From the NCBI RefSeq assembly GCF_003346775.1, contig NZ_CP031219.1, positions 1,860,001 through 1,924,000 on the forward strand: a DNA stretch of 64,000 nt. The letters run 5' to 3'. Shown here one piece after another: positions 8,562 through 16,509 of this stretch. Numbering within the stretch: the stretch's first letter is position 1; every line of letters begins with the position of its first letter. The DNA is from Malaciobacter mytili LMG 24559. GTDB lineage: Bacteria > Campylobacterota > Campylobacteria > Campylobacterales > Arcobacteraceae. The position numbers and the translations under genes were made by a program. Under the pieces are notes generated by a model that saw only the letters and a program-made list of their open reading frames with translations, was not told the origin of the DNA and did not search any database.

Positions 8562-8924
8562 TTAACATTTATTTAATTTTATCTCTTCTTTTTGTTTTTT
8601 TGTTAATTTCTCAACCACAAGATTATAAGACTCATTTATCATCTCTTTGATAATTTTATTATCTATACTTTTATCTAAAATAATAGTATTCCAATATTTT
8701 TTATTCATATGATAACCTTCAATAACACTTGAATATATCTCCCTATATGCAAGGGCATCATTTGGATCACATTTTAAGTTTATTCTTATAAGTCCTTCTT
8801 CAATCCAATAAAGTGCAAACATTTTATTTTTTACTTTAAAAACAGTTATTTCTTCACCAAAAGGAAACTCTTTTTTTGAACAAGGCTTTGATAATAAAAA
8901 TTTATCTAAAGATTTTTTTTGCAT
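8562..8924 (-). CDS. MmcQ/YjbR-family protein
   Basis: A 120-residue protein of the MmcQ/YjbR family, recognised from the FPFGEEITVFKVKNKMFAL start region, the LRIN-like strand (GLIRINLKCDP) and the YHMNKKYWNTIILD segment with the conserved Asn-Lys-x-x-Trp. These small proteins adopt a fold called CyaY-like or double-wing and are described as DNA-binding; cellular role is not established. It starts 2 bases from the stop of the 2-hydroxyacid dehydrogenase gene, so the two are likely co-transcribed. Confidence 0.8.
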   Translation of the reverse strand: MQKKSLDKFLLSKPCSKKEFPFGEEITVFKVKNKMFALYWIEEGLIRINLKCDPNDALAYREIYSSVIEGYHMNKKYWNTIILDKSIDNKIIKEMINESYNLVVEKLTKKQKEEIKLNKC

Positions 8925-8926
8925 TT

Positions 8927-9865
8927 TTAACTCTTTATATACTCTAAAAGATTTTCAAAAGCTGCTTTAAAATATAGCTCATAATTACTCTTTTCTACAT
9001 ATCCTAAATGGGGAGTACAAAGGACATTTTCCAAACTTAATAAAGGTTCATTTTCAATAGTTGCAGGCTCAATATCAAAAACATCAACTATTGCTCTTTT
9101 TGTTTTATTATTATTTAATTCATTAAATAAAGCATTTTTTTCAACCAATGCAGCTCTACTTATATTTACAAATAAACTATCAGCTTTCATTAGCTCTAAG
9201 TCCTCTTTTTTAACACACTCAAAAGTTTCTTGAGTTAATTTTAAATGCAAAGTAATAATATCACAAGAAGAGAAAAACTCTTTTTTGCACCCTACACTTT
9301 CAAAGCCATCTTCTTTGGCTTTAAGTTGTGAAGTTTTACTTCCATACACAACTACTTGCATATTAAAAGCTTTTGCATATTTTGCAATTTGTTGCCCAAT
9401 TTTACCATATCCCCAAATACCAATTCTTTGATTATTTAAAACTTTTCCCAATCCAAAAGAGTTTGAACTTTGCCAAATATTATTTGATAAGTTATTTGAA
9501 TATTGCAAAATATTTCTTGAAGAGTTCATTATTAAAGCCCAACATAATTCAGCAGGAGCAATACTAGAGCCTACTCCTTCAAGTACACTAATTTTATATT
9601 CTTCACATAACTTTAAATTTAAATGATTACTAATTTTTCCCGTTTGACTTATTACTTTTAAATTGGGAAGATTTAATAAAAGATTTTTTGTTATTGTTGT
9701 TCTTTCTCTTATTAATACTAAAGCCTGCACATCTTTTAGTTTATCAATTAGTTCCACTTCACTATATGTTTTAGTAAGAATTTTCACTTGATGCTTTTTT
9801 AATAAAGAAAAACAATCTAAAGTTTTAACCACATCTTGATAATCATCTAAAATTGCAATTTTCAT
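8927..9865 (-). CDS. D-2-hydroxyacid dehydrogenase, NAD-dependent
   Basis: A 312-residue D-isomer-specific 2-hydroxyacid dehydrogenase. The Rossmann signature GIWGYGKIGQQIAKYAKAF is near residue 150, and the catalytic triad regions are present: Arg in FVNISRAALV, Glu in VFDIEPA and His in CTPHLGYVE. The open frame continues upstream to 10048, but the ATG at 9865 is preceded by AGGAAA at normal spacing and begins a typical family N-terminus (MKIAILDDYQD), so I use it. The exact 2-oxoacid substrate is unknown. It leads a minus-strand pair with the YjbR-like gene and is divergent from radA. Confidence 0.87.
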   Translation of the reverse strand: MKIAILDDYQDVVKTLDCFSLLKKHQVKILTKTYSEVELIDKLKDVQALVLIRERTTITKNLLLNLPNLKVISQTGKISNHLNLKLCEEYKISVLEGVGSSIAPAELCWALIMNSSRNILQYSNNLSNNIWQSSNSFGLGKVLNNQRIGIWGYGKIGQQIAKYAKAFNMQVVVYGSKTSQLKAKEDGFESVGCKKEFFSSCDIITLHLKLTQETFECVKKEDLELMKADSLFVNISRAALVEKNALFNELNNNKTKRAIVDVFDIEPATIENEPLLSLENVLCTPHLGYVEKSNYELYFKAAFENLLEYIKS

Positions 9866-9997
9866 AAAGTTTCCTAATTTTTTAATAAGTATATTATAAA
9901 AAAAGCTTTTTAAATATAAATCTTTCATATTGCTATATTTTTTTAAACCTAATAAAAATTTCAATATAATTGCTTTATTAATTATGTAGGATTTATT

Positions 9998-11347
9998 ATG
10001 GCAAAGAAAAATAAGACTCTTTTTGAATGTCAGCATTGTGGAGAGCAAAGTACAAAATGGCTTGGAAAATGTCCAAATTGTGGAGGTTGGGATAGTTTTA
10101 TAGAATTAAATCAAGAACAACAAGAGACTTTAAAAAGAACTACACAATTAGTTTCAACAACTTCAAAAGCAAAACCAATTACTCAAATACAGCAAGATGA
10201 TATTTCAAGATTTTCTTCAAATAATAGTGAATTTGATTTGGTTTTAGGTGGAGGGATTGTTCCTGGAAGCTTAACTTTAATTGGAGGAAGTCCAGGAGTT
10301 GGAAAATCAACTTTATTATTAAAAGTTGCAGGCTCTATTGCATCAAGTGGTAAAAAAGTATTATATGTTTCAGGAGAAGAGAGTGCTGGACAAATAAAAC
10401 TAAGAGCAAATAGACTTGAAGCAAATAATGAAAATCTATTTTTATTAAGTGAAATAAAACTTGAAGAGATAATGGATGAATTTTTAAGACAAGATTATGA
10501 AGTGGCTATTATAGACTCAATTCAAACTATTTACTCTGGCACATTAACTTCAGCTCCAGGAAGTGTATCTCAAGTAAGAGAGATAACTTTTGAGCTTATG
10601 AGAAAAGCAAAAGATAGTGATATAGCTATGTTTATTATTGGACATATTACAAAAGATGGAAGTATTGCAGGTCCAAGAGTATTGGAACATATGGTGGATA
10701 CTGTTTTATACTTTGAAGGAGAAGCAAGTAGAGAAATAAGAATGTTAAGAGGCTTTAAAAATAGATTTGGTTCTACTTCTGAAATTGGTATTTTTGAAAT
10801 GACAAATGAAGGCTTAGTAAGTGCAAAAGATATAGCTTCTAAATTCTTTGATAGAACAAAAGCACAAAGTGGTTCTGCTTTAACTGTAGCTATGGAAGGA
10901 AGTCGTGCTTTAATTTTAGAAGTTCAAGCTTTAGTTACAGAAAGTACATACCCAAACCCAAAAAGAAGTGCAACAGGCTTTGATGTAAATAGATTAAATA
11001 TGCTTTTAGCACTACTTGAAAAGAAAATTGATTTGCCATTAAATCATTATGATGTATTTGTAAATATAAGTGGTGGTATTAAAATAAAAGAGAGTTCTGC
11101 TGATTTAGCTGTAATTGCAAGTATTATAAGCTCTTTTAGAGATAGACCCTTATCAAAAGAATCAGCTTTTATTGGTGAAGTATCTTTAACAGGAGAAATA
11201 AAAGATGTTTACTCTATTGACATAAGATTAAAAGAAGCACAAGCACAAGGTATAAAAAAAGCAATTTGTGCCCAAAAACCAAATACTAAACTTGATATAA
11301 AAGTTTTTGCAGTTGATGAAGTTACTAAAATGTTGGAGCTTTTTTAG
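9998..11347 (+). CDS. radA: DNA repair protein RadA (Sms)
   Basis: A 449-residue RadA/Sms branch-migration ATPase acting in recombination. It has the N-terminal zinc finger CQHCGEQSTKWLGKCPNCGGW, a Walker A GGSPGVGKSTLL near residue 95, the RadA-specific KNRFG motif (in RGFKNRFGSTSEIG), and a C-terminal Lon-like domain (SGGIKIKESSADLAV). Length and order are complete. ybeY follows after about 59 bases on the same strand. Confidence 0.97.
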   Translation: MAKKNKTLFECQHCGEQSTKWLGKCPNCGGWDSFIELNQEQQETLKRTTQLVSTTSKAKPITQIQQDDISRFSSNNSEFDLVLGGGIVPGSLTLIGGSPGVGKSTLLLKVAGSIASSGKKVLYVSGEESAGQIKLRANRLEANNENLFLLSEIKLEEIMDEFLRQDYEVAIIDSIQTIYSGTLTSAPGSVSQVREITFELMRKAKDSDIAMFIIGHITKDGSIAGPRVLEHMVDTVLYFEGEASREIRMLRGFKNRFGSTSEIGIFEMTNEGLVSAKDIASKFFDRTKAQSGSALTVAMEGSRALILEVQALVTESTYPNPKRSATGFDVNRLNMLLALLEKKIDLPLNHYDVFVNISGGIKIKESSADLAVIASIISSFRDRPLSKESAFIGEVSLTGEIKDVYSIDIRLKEAQAQGIKKAICAQKPNTKLDIKVFAVDEVTKMLELF

Positions 11348-11406
11348 TTTAGCTTAAAATATGTTTGTTTTTGTTATTATTTCGCAAAATATATGTTAGG
11401 GAAAAT

Positions 11407-11826
11407 ATGATAGATTTAGACAATAAAGTAGATTTTGATATTGATTTACAACTTGTTGAAACAATAACTAAAGAATTGACAAATAAAGAAGTTGAACTTA
11501 TTATTACAAATAATAAAGAGATTCAAGAGTTAAATAAAGAACATAGGCAAAAAGATAAGCCAACTGATGTTCTTAGCTTTCCTTTAGAGTTCGATATGCC
11601 AAGTATGCCACTTGGTTCAATCGTAATTTCAAAAGATTTTGTTGAAGAGAAAGCAAAAGAGTATAATCACTCTTTTCATGATGAGTTTGCTCTTTTATAT
11701 ATTCATGGTCTTTTACACCTTTTAGGTTATGACCATGAGATAGATAATGGTGAGCAAAGACAAAAAGAAGAAGAACTTATTACTAAATATAATCTTCCAA
11801 AAAGTTTGATTATTAGGAATTCATAA
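11407..11826 (+). CDS. ybeY: Endoribonuclease/rRNA maturation factor YbeY
   Basis: A 139-residue metal-dependent RNase of the YbeY family, used in 16S rRNA 3' end processing and ribosome quality control. The zinc motif is HGLLHLLGYDHE, with the preceding KPTDVLSFP family segment. An open frame continues upstream to an ATG at 11365, but the ATG at 11407 has AGGGA just before it and gives the normal family N-terminus. The exchanger gene starts 2 bases after the stop. Confidence 0.93.
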   Translation: MIDLDNKVDFDIDLQLVETITKELTNKEVELIITNNKEIQELNKEHRQKDKPTDVLSFPLEFDMPSMPLGSIVISKDFVEEKAKEYNHSFHDEFALLYIHGLLHLLGYDHEIDNGEQRQKEEELITKYNLPKSLIIRNS

Positions 11827-11828
11827 TT

Positions 11829-12749
11829 ATGGATATTTTAATATTTATAATTTCAATGAGTGCTTTAATTTATGGAGCTGATTTTATAATTCAGCAAAGT
11901 GAGAAAATTGCACTACATTATAATATCTCTCATTTTGTAATTGGAGCAACATTAGTAGCTATTGGTACAAGTTTACCTGAAATGGCTGTTTCAATGTCTG
12001 CTTCACTTAAAGGAAGTGGGGATATTGCAGTTGCAAATGTAATTGGTAGCACTATTTTTAATATTTCACTTGTTTTAGGTTGTGTATTTTTAATAGCAAA
12101 AAAAATCTCACCTAATAGAGATTTATTTGCAAAAGACTCAGCTTGGTCACTTTTCCCTATTTTAATCTTTATTCTTATGGCAATAGATGGTAAATTAAAT
12201 GCTATTGATGGTGTTTTATTTTTATTTTTAATGGCTGGTTATTTATTGTTTTTAATTGGTTCAAACCAAATAGATGAAGTGGATGAAGAACTTGCAAAAG
12301 AAAAATTTCAATGGACTAAAACTTTAGTTTTATTAATAGTAGGTTTTTTATTTGTTGTAGTAGGAGCAGATTTTGCAATAGAAAGTGCTTCAAATATAGC
12401 AAGAAATTTTGGTATTAGTGAGTGGGTAATTGGTCTATTTTTAGTTGCTTTTGGGACAAGTTTACCTGAACTTACAATTTCAATTAAGTCTGCACTTAAA
12501 AATAATGCTGATTTAGCAATTGGAAATATTATTGGTTCTAATGTGGCAAATTTTACTGTGGTTTTAGGATTAAGTTCAATTTTAAATGATTTAAATGTAA
12601 ATTTAAGAGAAAATATTTTTGATATTAGTGCAGCAGTGATAGTTTCAGTAATGCTTGTATTTATAACTGCAAATAAATTATATAATAAATCAGCAGGTAT
12701 TGCCTTACTTGTAATACTTGGTCTTGTAATACAAAATAGTCTAGCCTAA
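11829..12749 (+). CDS. Calcium/sodium:cation antiporter (YrbG-like, CaCA family)
   Basis: A 306-residue inner-membrane exchanger with about ten helices. The two alpha repeats that form the cation pathway are clear: GATLVAIGTSLPEMAVS in the first half and GLFLVAFGTSLPELTIS in the second, each followed by a GN(V/I)IGS(T/N) segment. Such proteins exchange Ca2+ or Na+ against H+ or K+. The gene is coupled to ybeY (2-base gap) and ends at a terminator shared with the convergent perR-like gene. Confidence 0.9.
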   Translation: MDILIFIISMSALIYGADFIIQQSEKIALHYNISHFVIGATLVAIGTSLPEMAVSMSASLKGSGDIAVANVIGSTIFNISLVLGCVFLIAKKISPNRDLFAKDSAWSLFPILIFILMAIDGKLNAIDGVLFLFLMAGYLLFLIGSNQIDEVDEELAKEKFQWTKTLVLLIVGFLFVVVGADFAIESASNIARNFGISEWVIGLFLVAFGTSLPELTISIKSALKNNADLAIGNIIGSNVANFTVVLGLSSILNDLNVNLRENIFDISAAVIVSVMLVFITANKLYNKSAGIALLVILGLVIQNSLA

Positions 12750-12763
12750 GCTAAACTATTTTG
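12732..12763. terminator. Bidirectional terminator between exchanger and perR-like gene
   Basis: Inverted repeat with one mismatch: CAAAATAGT-C-TAGC (12732-12745), loop CTAA, GCTA-A-ACTATTTTG (12750-12763). It covers the exchanger stop codon and the 3' end of the opposing gene. A/T runs flank both sides. Confidence 0.65.
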
Positions 12764-13160
12764 AACAATCTGGGCAAATCCCAGTAAAAACTACGCTTGT
12801 TTCTTTAATAGTATAATTTTTAGAAGAGATTGCTTCTTTTAATAAACTTGAAGTATCAAGTTCAATATCCTCTATTTTTCCACAAGATGAACATACTAAA
12901 TGAGAATGTTCTTCTTTTACTAATTCATAAACTGATTTTGCATTTGGTATTTTTACTTCATTTAAAAATACTTTTTCAATCATTGCATTTACATTTTTAT
13001 AAATAGTTGCAAGAGAAATAGATGGAAATTTTGATAAAAGTTTTTTATATAAATCATCTATATTCATATGACCATTCATATATAGCTCTTCTACAATTGC
13101 CACTCTTTGTGGAGTAACTTTTAAATCATACTCTTTAAGTAAAGTTGTATAATTCATCAT
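12756..13160 (-). CDS. perR: Fur-family repressor, probably PerR
   Basis: A 134-residue Fur-family metal-dependent repressor. A winged-helix N-terminal domain (KVTPQRVAIVEELY; LATIYKNVNAMIEK recognition region) precedes a metal and dimer domain with HSHLVC and two CXXC pairs (CSSCG and CPDC). The gene is divergent from dps and close to desulforubrerythrin, both classic peroxide-response genes in Campylobacter, which favours PerR over Fur. The sequence alone does not exclude a Fur or Zur role. Two ATGs (13160 and 13157) are possible; AAAGGT lies upstream. A palindrome resembling the Bacillus PerR box lies in its promoter. Confidence 0.75.
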   Translation of the reverse strand: MMNYTTLLKEYDLKVTPQRVAIVEELYMNGHMNIDDLYKKLLSKFPSISLATIYKNVNAMIEKVFLNEVKIPNAKSVYELVKEEHSHLVCSSCGKIEDIELDTSSLLKEAISSKNYTIKETSVVFTGICPDCSK

Positions 13161-13221
13161 ATTTTTCTACCTTTTACCTTTCGTGAAATAATACTATATA
13201 TATCTTTATTTTTCCTACATT

Positions 13222-13236
13222 TTTCAATTATTGAAA
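13222..13236 (-). promoter_or_regulatory. Palindrome in perR promoter, candidate PerR box
   Basis: A perfect 7-1-7 palindrome, TTTCAAT-T-ATTGAAA. It agrees with the B. subtilis PerR box (TTATAAT-N-ATTATAA) in the central AAT-N-ATT and both ends. It lies about 60 bases upstream of the perR-like start, just above a TATA-rich -10-like stretch near 13194-13203. Autoregulation is inference. Confidence 0.45.
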
Positions 13237-13285
13237 GTTTAATTAAAAAAAATAAAATTTTTACTAAGTATTAAAAACTATTAGG

Positions 13286-13323
13286 GGAAAATTATTTTCC
13301 TTTAAGAAATAAAAGATTATAAT
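13286..13323 (+). promoter_or_regulatory. dps promoter with 15-bp palindrome over the -35 region
   Basis: GGAAAAT-T-ATTTTCC (13286-13300) is a perfect 7-1-7 palindrome. A TATAAT -10 box follows at 13318-13323 with a 17-base gap, so the palindrome's right arm occupies the -35 position. The related core GGAAAA-N3-TTTTCC occurs in the desulforubrerythrin leader, which suggests a shared operator. Confidence 0.5.
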
Positions 13324-13358
13324 TCTCTAAAGAAAAAAATTATCCAAAGGAAAAGAAA

Positions 13359-13796
13359 ATGAAAAATTCAATTTTACAATTAAAAGTTATCCAAGCAAGT
13401 TCGTTAGTAATGTTTACTAAAATCCATAATTACCACTGGAACATCAAAGGTATGCAGTTTTTTCCAATTCATGAAATGACTGAAAAGATTTATGAACAAT
13501 TTAGCACATTATATGATGATGCAGCAGAAAGAATATTACAATTAGGTGAAAAACCTTTAGTATTATTAGATGAGATTAAAAGTACTTCAGTAATTAAAGA
13601 AGATTCAAAAACAGATTTTGATGCAAAATATGTTTTAGAAAATATTTTAAATGATTTTGAAACTTTATTAAAAGAGTTTAAAGTTTTATCAAAAACTGCT
13701 TGTGAAAATGAAGATAATACAACAGTGGCTTTTGCAGATGAAAAAGTAGCTCATTTAGAAAAAAATATTTGGATGATTAAAGCTTCTTTAGCATAA
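13359..13796 (+). CDS. dps: Dps/NapA ferritin-like DNA-protection protein
   Basis: A 145-residue Dps-family protein that forms a 12-subunit iron-storage shell and protects against peroxide. The ferroxidase signature is present: NYHWNIKG, then FFPIHEMTEKIYEQF and YDDAAERI, giving the His, Asp and Glu ligands that sit at the dimer interface. Length is typical of Helicobacter NapA and Campylobacter Dps. AAAGGAAAAG precedes the ATG. The promoter holds a palindrome at 13286-13300 and the PerR-like gene is divergent, so peroxide or iron control is likely. Confidence 0.92.
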   Translation: MKNSILQLKVIQASSLVMFTKIHNYHWNIKGMQFFPIHEMTEKIYEQFSTLYDDAAERILQLGEKPLVLLDEIKSTSVIKEDSKTDFDAKYVLENILNDFETLLKEFKVLSKTACENEDNTTVAFADEKVAHLEKNIWMIKASLA

Positions 13797-13825
13797 TGTC
13801 TATTTTCATTTAAGTTTTATTGCCA

Positions 13826-13858
13826 TATAATAGCTATGGAAAATATTTTTCCATAGCT
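13826..13858 (+). promoter_or_regulatory. Desulforubrerythrin promoter and 12-bp inverted repeat in leader
   Basis: TATAAT at 13826-13831 is followed at once by a perfect inverted repeat: AGCTATGGAAAA (13832-13843), 3-base spacer, TTTTCCATAGCT (13847-13858). It lies 20 bases before the start codon's ribosome site. It could be an operator covering the transcription start, a hairpin in the leader, or a terminator for dps. The inner part matches the dps promoter palindrome. Confidence 0.5.
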
Positions 13859-13877
13859 TTAAATTACAGGAGTAAAA

Positions 13878-14528
13878 ATGAGACAATACGAATCATATAA
13901 ATGTAATACATGTGGTAATGTTGTAGAAGTACAAAAAGTTGGTGGTGGTGAATTGCATTGCTGTGGTCAAAAGATGGAAATGATTACAGAAAATTTAACT
14001 GCTGTTAATCTTATGAAGGCTTTTGCTGGTGAATCTATGGCAAGAAACAAATATGAGTATTTTGCTAAAATAGCTCAAAAAGAGGGATATAGAGATATAG
14101 CTGACCACTTCCAAAGAGCTGCAAACAATGAAAAAATGCACGCTAAACTTGAATTAAAAGCTTACAATCAACTAATTTACGATAAAGAGTTTGGAAATAC
14201 TTTAGAAAATCTTGCAATTGCAAGAGATGGTGAAAACTATGAAAATGTAACTATGTATCCAGATTTTGCAAGAATTGCAAAAGATGAGGGATATAGAGAG
14301 ATTTCTAAAATGTTACAAATGATTGGAAATATTGAAGTTGAACATGAAAATATGTATAAAAGACTACTTGAAAGACTAGAATCTGGAAAAGAGTTTGAAA
14401 GCGATGAAGAAGAAGAGTGGATTTGTGAAGTATGTGGTCATGTACATAGAGGTAAAAAAGCTTTAAAAGTTTGCCCTGTTTGTAAACATCCGCAAGAATA
14501 CCAATCAAGAATGAATACTATAAAGTAG
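13878..14528 (+). CDS. Desulforubrerythrin (Rrc-type peroxide reductase)
   Basis: A 216-residue three-domain non-haem iron protein. An N-terminal desulforedoxin-like domain (CNTCG then HCCG, residues 1-37) is followed by a rubrerythrin four-helix di-iron domain (ESMARNKYEYF, NNEKMHA, EVEHENMY ligands) and a C-terminal rubredoxin-like site (CEVCG and CPVC). This arrangement matches the C. jejuni desulforubrerythrin Rrc, a cytoplasmic NADH-linked peroxide scavenger. It sits next to dps and the PerR-like gene. The start has AGGAG upstream. A strong terminator follows. Confidence 0.9.
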   Translation: MRQYESYKCNTCGNVVEVQKVGGGELHCCGQKMEMITENLTAVNLMKAFAGESMARNKYEYFAKIAQKEGYRDIADHFQRAANNEKMHAKLELKAYNQLIYDKEFGNTLENLAIARDGENYENVTMYPDFARIAKDEGYREISKMLQMIGNIEVEHENMYKRLLERLESGKEFESDEEEEWICEVCGHVHRGKKALKVCPVCKHPQEYQSRMNTIK

Positions 14529-14549
14529 AGTTTTTTCTCTACTTTTTTT
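14524..14549 (+). terminator. Rho-independent terminator after desulforubrerythrin
   Basis: AGTAGAG (14524-14530), a T6 loop, CTCTACT (14537-14543), then a run of T to 14549. It includes the stop codon of the preceding gene. Confidence 0.8.
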
Positions 14550-14555
14550 AAAGCT

Positions 14556-16091
14556 ATGAAAAAATATCTACTTTTATTTATTTTTTTTACTACTTTACTC
14601 TTTTCAAAAGAGTTTAGTGTAACTTCATATAATGTAGAAAATTTTTTTGATTTAAACTATGATAAAACTGAATATGAAGAGTATATCCCAAATAGTAAAT
14701 CAAATTGGAATAAAAGTACATATAATAAAAAAATAGAAAATATTGCAAAAGTTTTAAAAGAACTTGATAGTTCAATTATTGCTTTACAAGAAATAGAATC
14801 AAAACTTATTTTAAAAGATTTACAAAGAAAACTTCCTAAATATAAATATATTACTTTTGTAAAATACCCAAATAGTAGTGTGGGATTAGGATTTTTAAGT
14901 AAAATAAAAATACTTCATAATAATCAAATAAAAGTTAGATTTCAAGATAAAACTTTTAGACCCATACTTGAAACAACCTTTATTTTTGACAAAATAAAAT
15001 TTAAAATTTTTAATAATCATTGGCCTTCTAAAAAATCAAAAGAGAGCTATAGAATAAAGTATGCTTATGCTTTATTAAATGCAATTAAAGAACTACCAAA
15101 AGATTATGATTATATTATCTTAGGTGATTTTAACTCAAATTATAATGAAAAAGAGACTTTAAAATTTGATAAACTTTTAAATGATAGTTCTGCTATTACA
15201 GGAATTAATGATATATTAAATACAACTATTAAAAAAGAGTTTATAAATAAAAGTTCTATTTTAGAACAAAAACAAAGAGCACATTATAATTTATGGTTTG
15301 AACTTAAATATCAAGATAGATTTTCTTATAAATTTAAAGGACAAAATAGTACTCCTGATAATATTATTTTACCTATTAGTATGTTTGATAAAAAAAATAT
15401 TTCATATATAAATAACTCTTTTAAGGTTTTTAAACCACCTTATTTATATGATAATAAAAAAATCAATAGGTGGCAAATAAAAAATGGTATTCATAAAAAA
15501 GTTGGTTTTTCTGACCACTTACCAATAAGTGCCTCTTTTAAAATCTCAAACTTTGAAAAAATTGAACAAAACTATTCAAAAATTAGTGATTTATATAAAA
15601 CCTCACAGTTAGAACAAGAGTTTGATTTAAAACAAGCAGTTGTAATTTACAAAAACAAAGATAGTGCCATAATTAAACAAGAAGATAATAGAGCAATTTT
15701 TATTTATAAAGCACCCTATCTTAAACTAGCTTATAGTTATGATTTAAGAGTTAAAAGTATAAATGAATTTTTTGGATTAAAACAAATAGAAAACTTTTCT
15801 ACAATAAAAGTTAATAAAAAAATCAAAGAATTAAATCCTTATTATTTAAAAGTTGAAGATATAAATAATTTTGAAGATTTAAAATATCAAAATGAAGTTT
15901 TAGTAAATTTTGAAGCTTTATATAAAGATAAAAAATTAGAATTTAATAATCAAAAAATAAAAGTATATTTTAAAAATCATATTCCAAAAGATAATAAAAG
16001 AATTTTTGTAAAAAAAGCACATATTGCTTACTTTAAACAATATGTACAGTTAATTATTTATTCAAAAGAGGATTTTGAAATAATAAATTAA
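14556..16091 (+). CDS. Secreted endonuclease/exonuclease/phosphatase-family nuclease with C-terminal OB-like domain
   Basis: A 511-residue protein with a Sec signal peptide (KKYLLLFIFFTTLLFS). The EEP catalytic motifs are all present: SYNVENFFD, ALQEIES, NNHWPSK, LGDFNSNY and the final SDHLPI, so metal-dependent phosphoesterase activity is likely. After the catalytic domain (about residues 20-330) comes about 150 residues with an OB-fold look (VVIYKNKDSAIIKQ then LRVKSINEFFGLKQIENF), similar to the OB domains of extracellular nucleases of the ExeM/YhcR type, where they usually come first. Likely role: extracellular or periplasmic DNA degradation. It overlaps the next, convergent gene by 4 bases. 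Confidence 0.78.
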   Translation: MKKYLLLFIFFTTLLFSKEFSVTSYNVENFFDLNYDKTEYEEYIPNSKSNWNKSTYNKKIENIAKVLKELDSSIIALQEIESKLILKDLQRKLPKYKYITFVKYPNSSVGLGFLSKIKILHNNQIKVRFQDKTFRPILETTFIFDKIKFKIFNNHWPSKKSKESYRIKYAYALLNAIKELPKDYDYIILGDFNSNYNEKETLKFDKLLNDSSAITGINDILNTTIKKEFINKSSILEQKQRAHYNLWFELKYQDRFSYKFKGQNSTPDNIILPISMFDKKNISYINNSFKVFKPPYLYDNKKINRWQIKNGIHKKVGFSDHLPISASFKISNFEKIEQNYSKISDLYKTSQLEQEFDLKQAVVIYKNKDSAIIKQEDNRAIFIYKAPYLKLAYSYDLRVKSINEFFGLKQIENFSTIKVNKKIKELNPYYLKVEDINNFEDLKYQNEVLVNFEALYKDKKLEFNNQKIKVYFKNHIPKDNKRIFVKKAHIAYFKQYVQLIIYSKEDFEIIN

Positions 16092-16429
16092 GAGTTTTTA
16101 GCTTTTTTAATATCTTGTGTATATTTATATTCAATAAAATTATAAACATTTGCATCTTTATTTTTTGATAAAAATAAAAACATCTCAAAAAGTCTAAATC
16201 CAACTCTAAAAAAACCTGTAAAAGGTAAAAAATAAGCTATTATTGCCATTTGCTTATGATAAGGATAGTATTTATCATACTCTTTTTTTAACTCTTCTAA
16301 AGCCAAGCTTTGCTCTTTTAATTTTGCAACTTCATTAGTTCTTACAACAGAAAAAACAACTACTATATTTATAAAAAGCATTAAAATATTTGCTAACCAA
16401 CCTAAAATAAATATCTCTTCGTAACTCAA
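16088..16429 (-). CDS. Small membrane protein of unknown function
   Basis: A 113-residue protein I do not recognise. It has an N-terminal hydrophobic helix (IFILGWLANILMLFINIVVVFSVV), a charged stretch that could be a short coiled coil (KLKEQSLALEELKKEYDKYY), and a second hydrophobic segment (MAIIAYFLPFTGFFRVGF). The C-terminus is charged. It converges on the nuclease gene with a 4-base overlap and is divergent from murJ. Uniform codon use suggests it is real. Confidence 0.6.
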   Translation of the reverse strand: MSYEEIFILGWLANILMLFINIVVVFSVVRTNEVAKLKEQSLALEELKKEYDKYYPYHKQMAIIAYFLPFTGFFRVGFRLFEMFLFLSKNKDANVYNFIEYKYTQDIKKAKNS

Positions 16430-16509
16430 AAAAACAATCCTTTACTTTTTTTTATATTATACAATAATATCTTTGAACCTATAAAGCAACATTTAGGTAA
16501 TATATCAAA

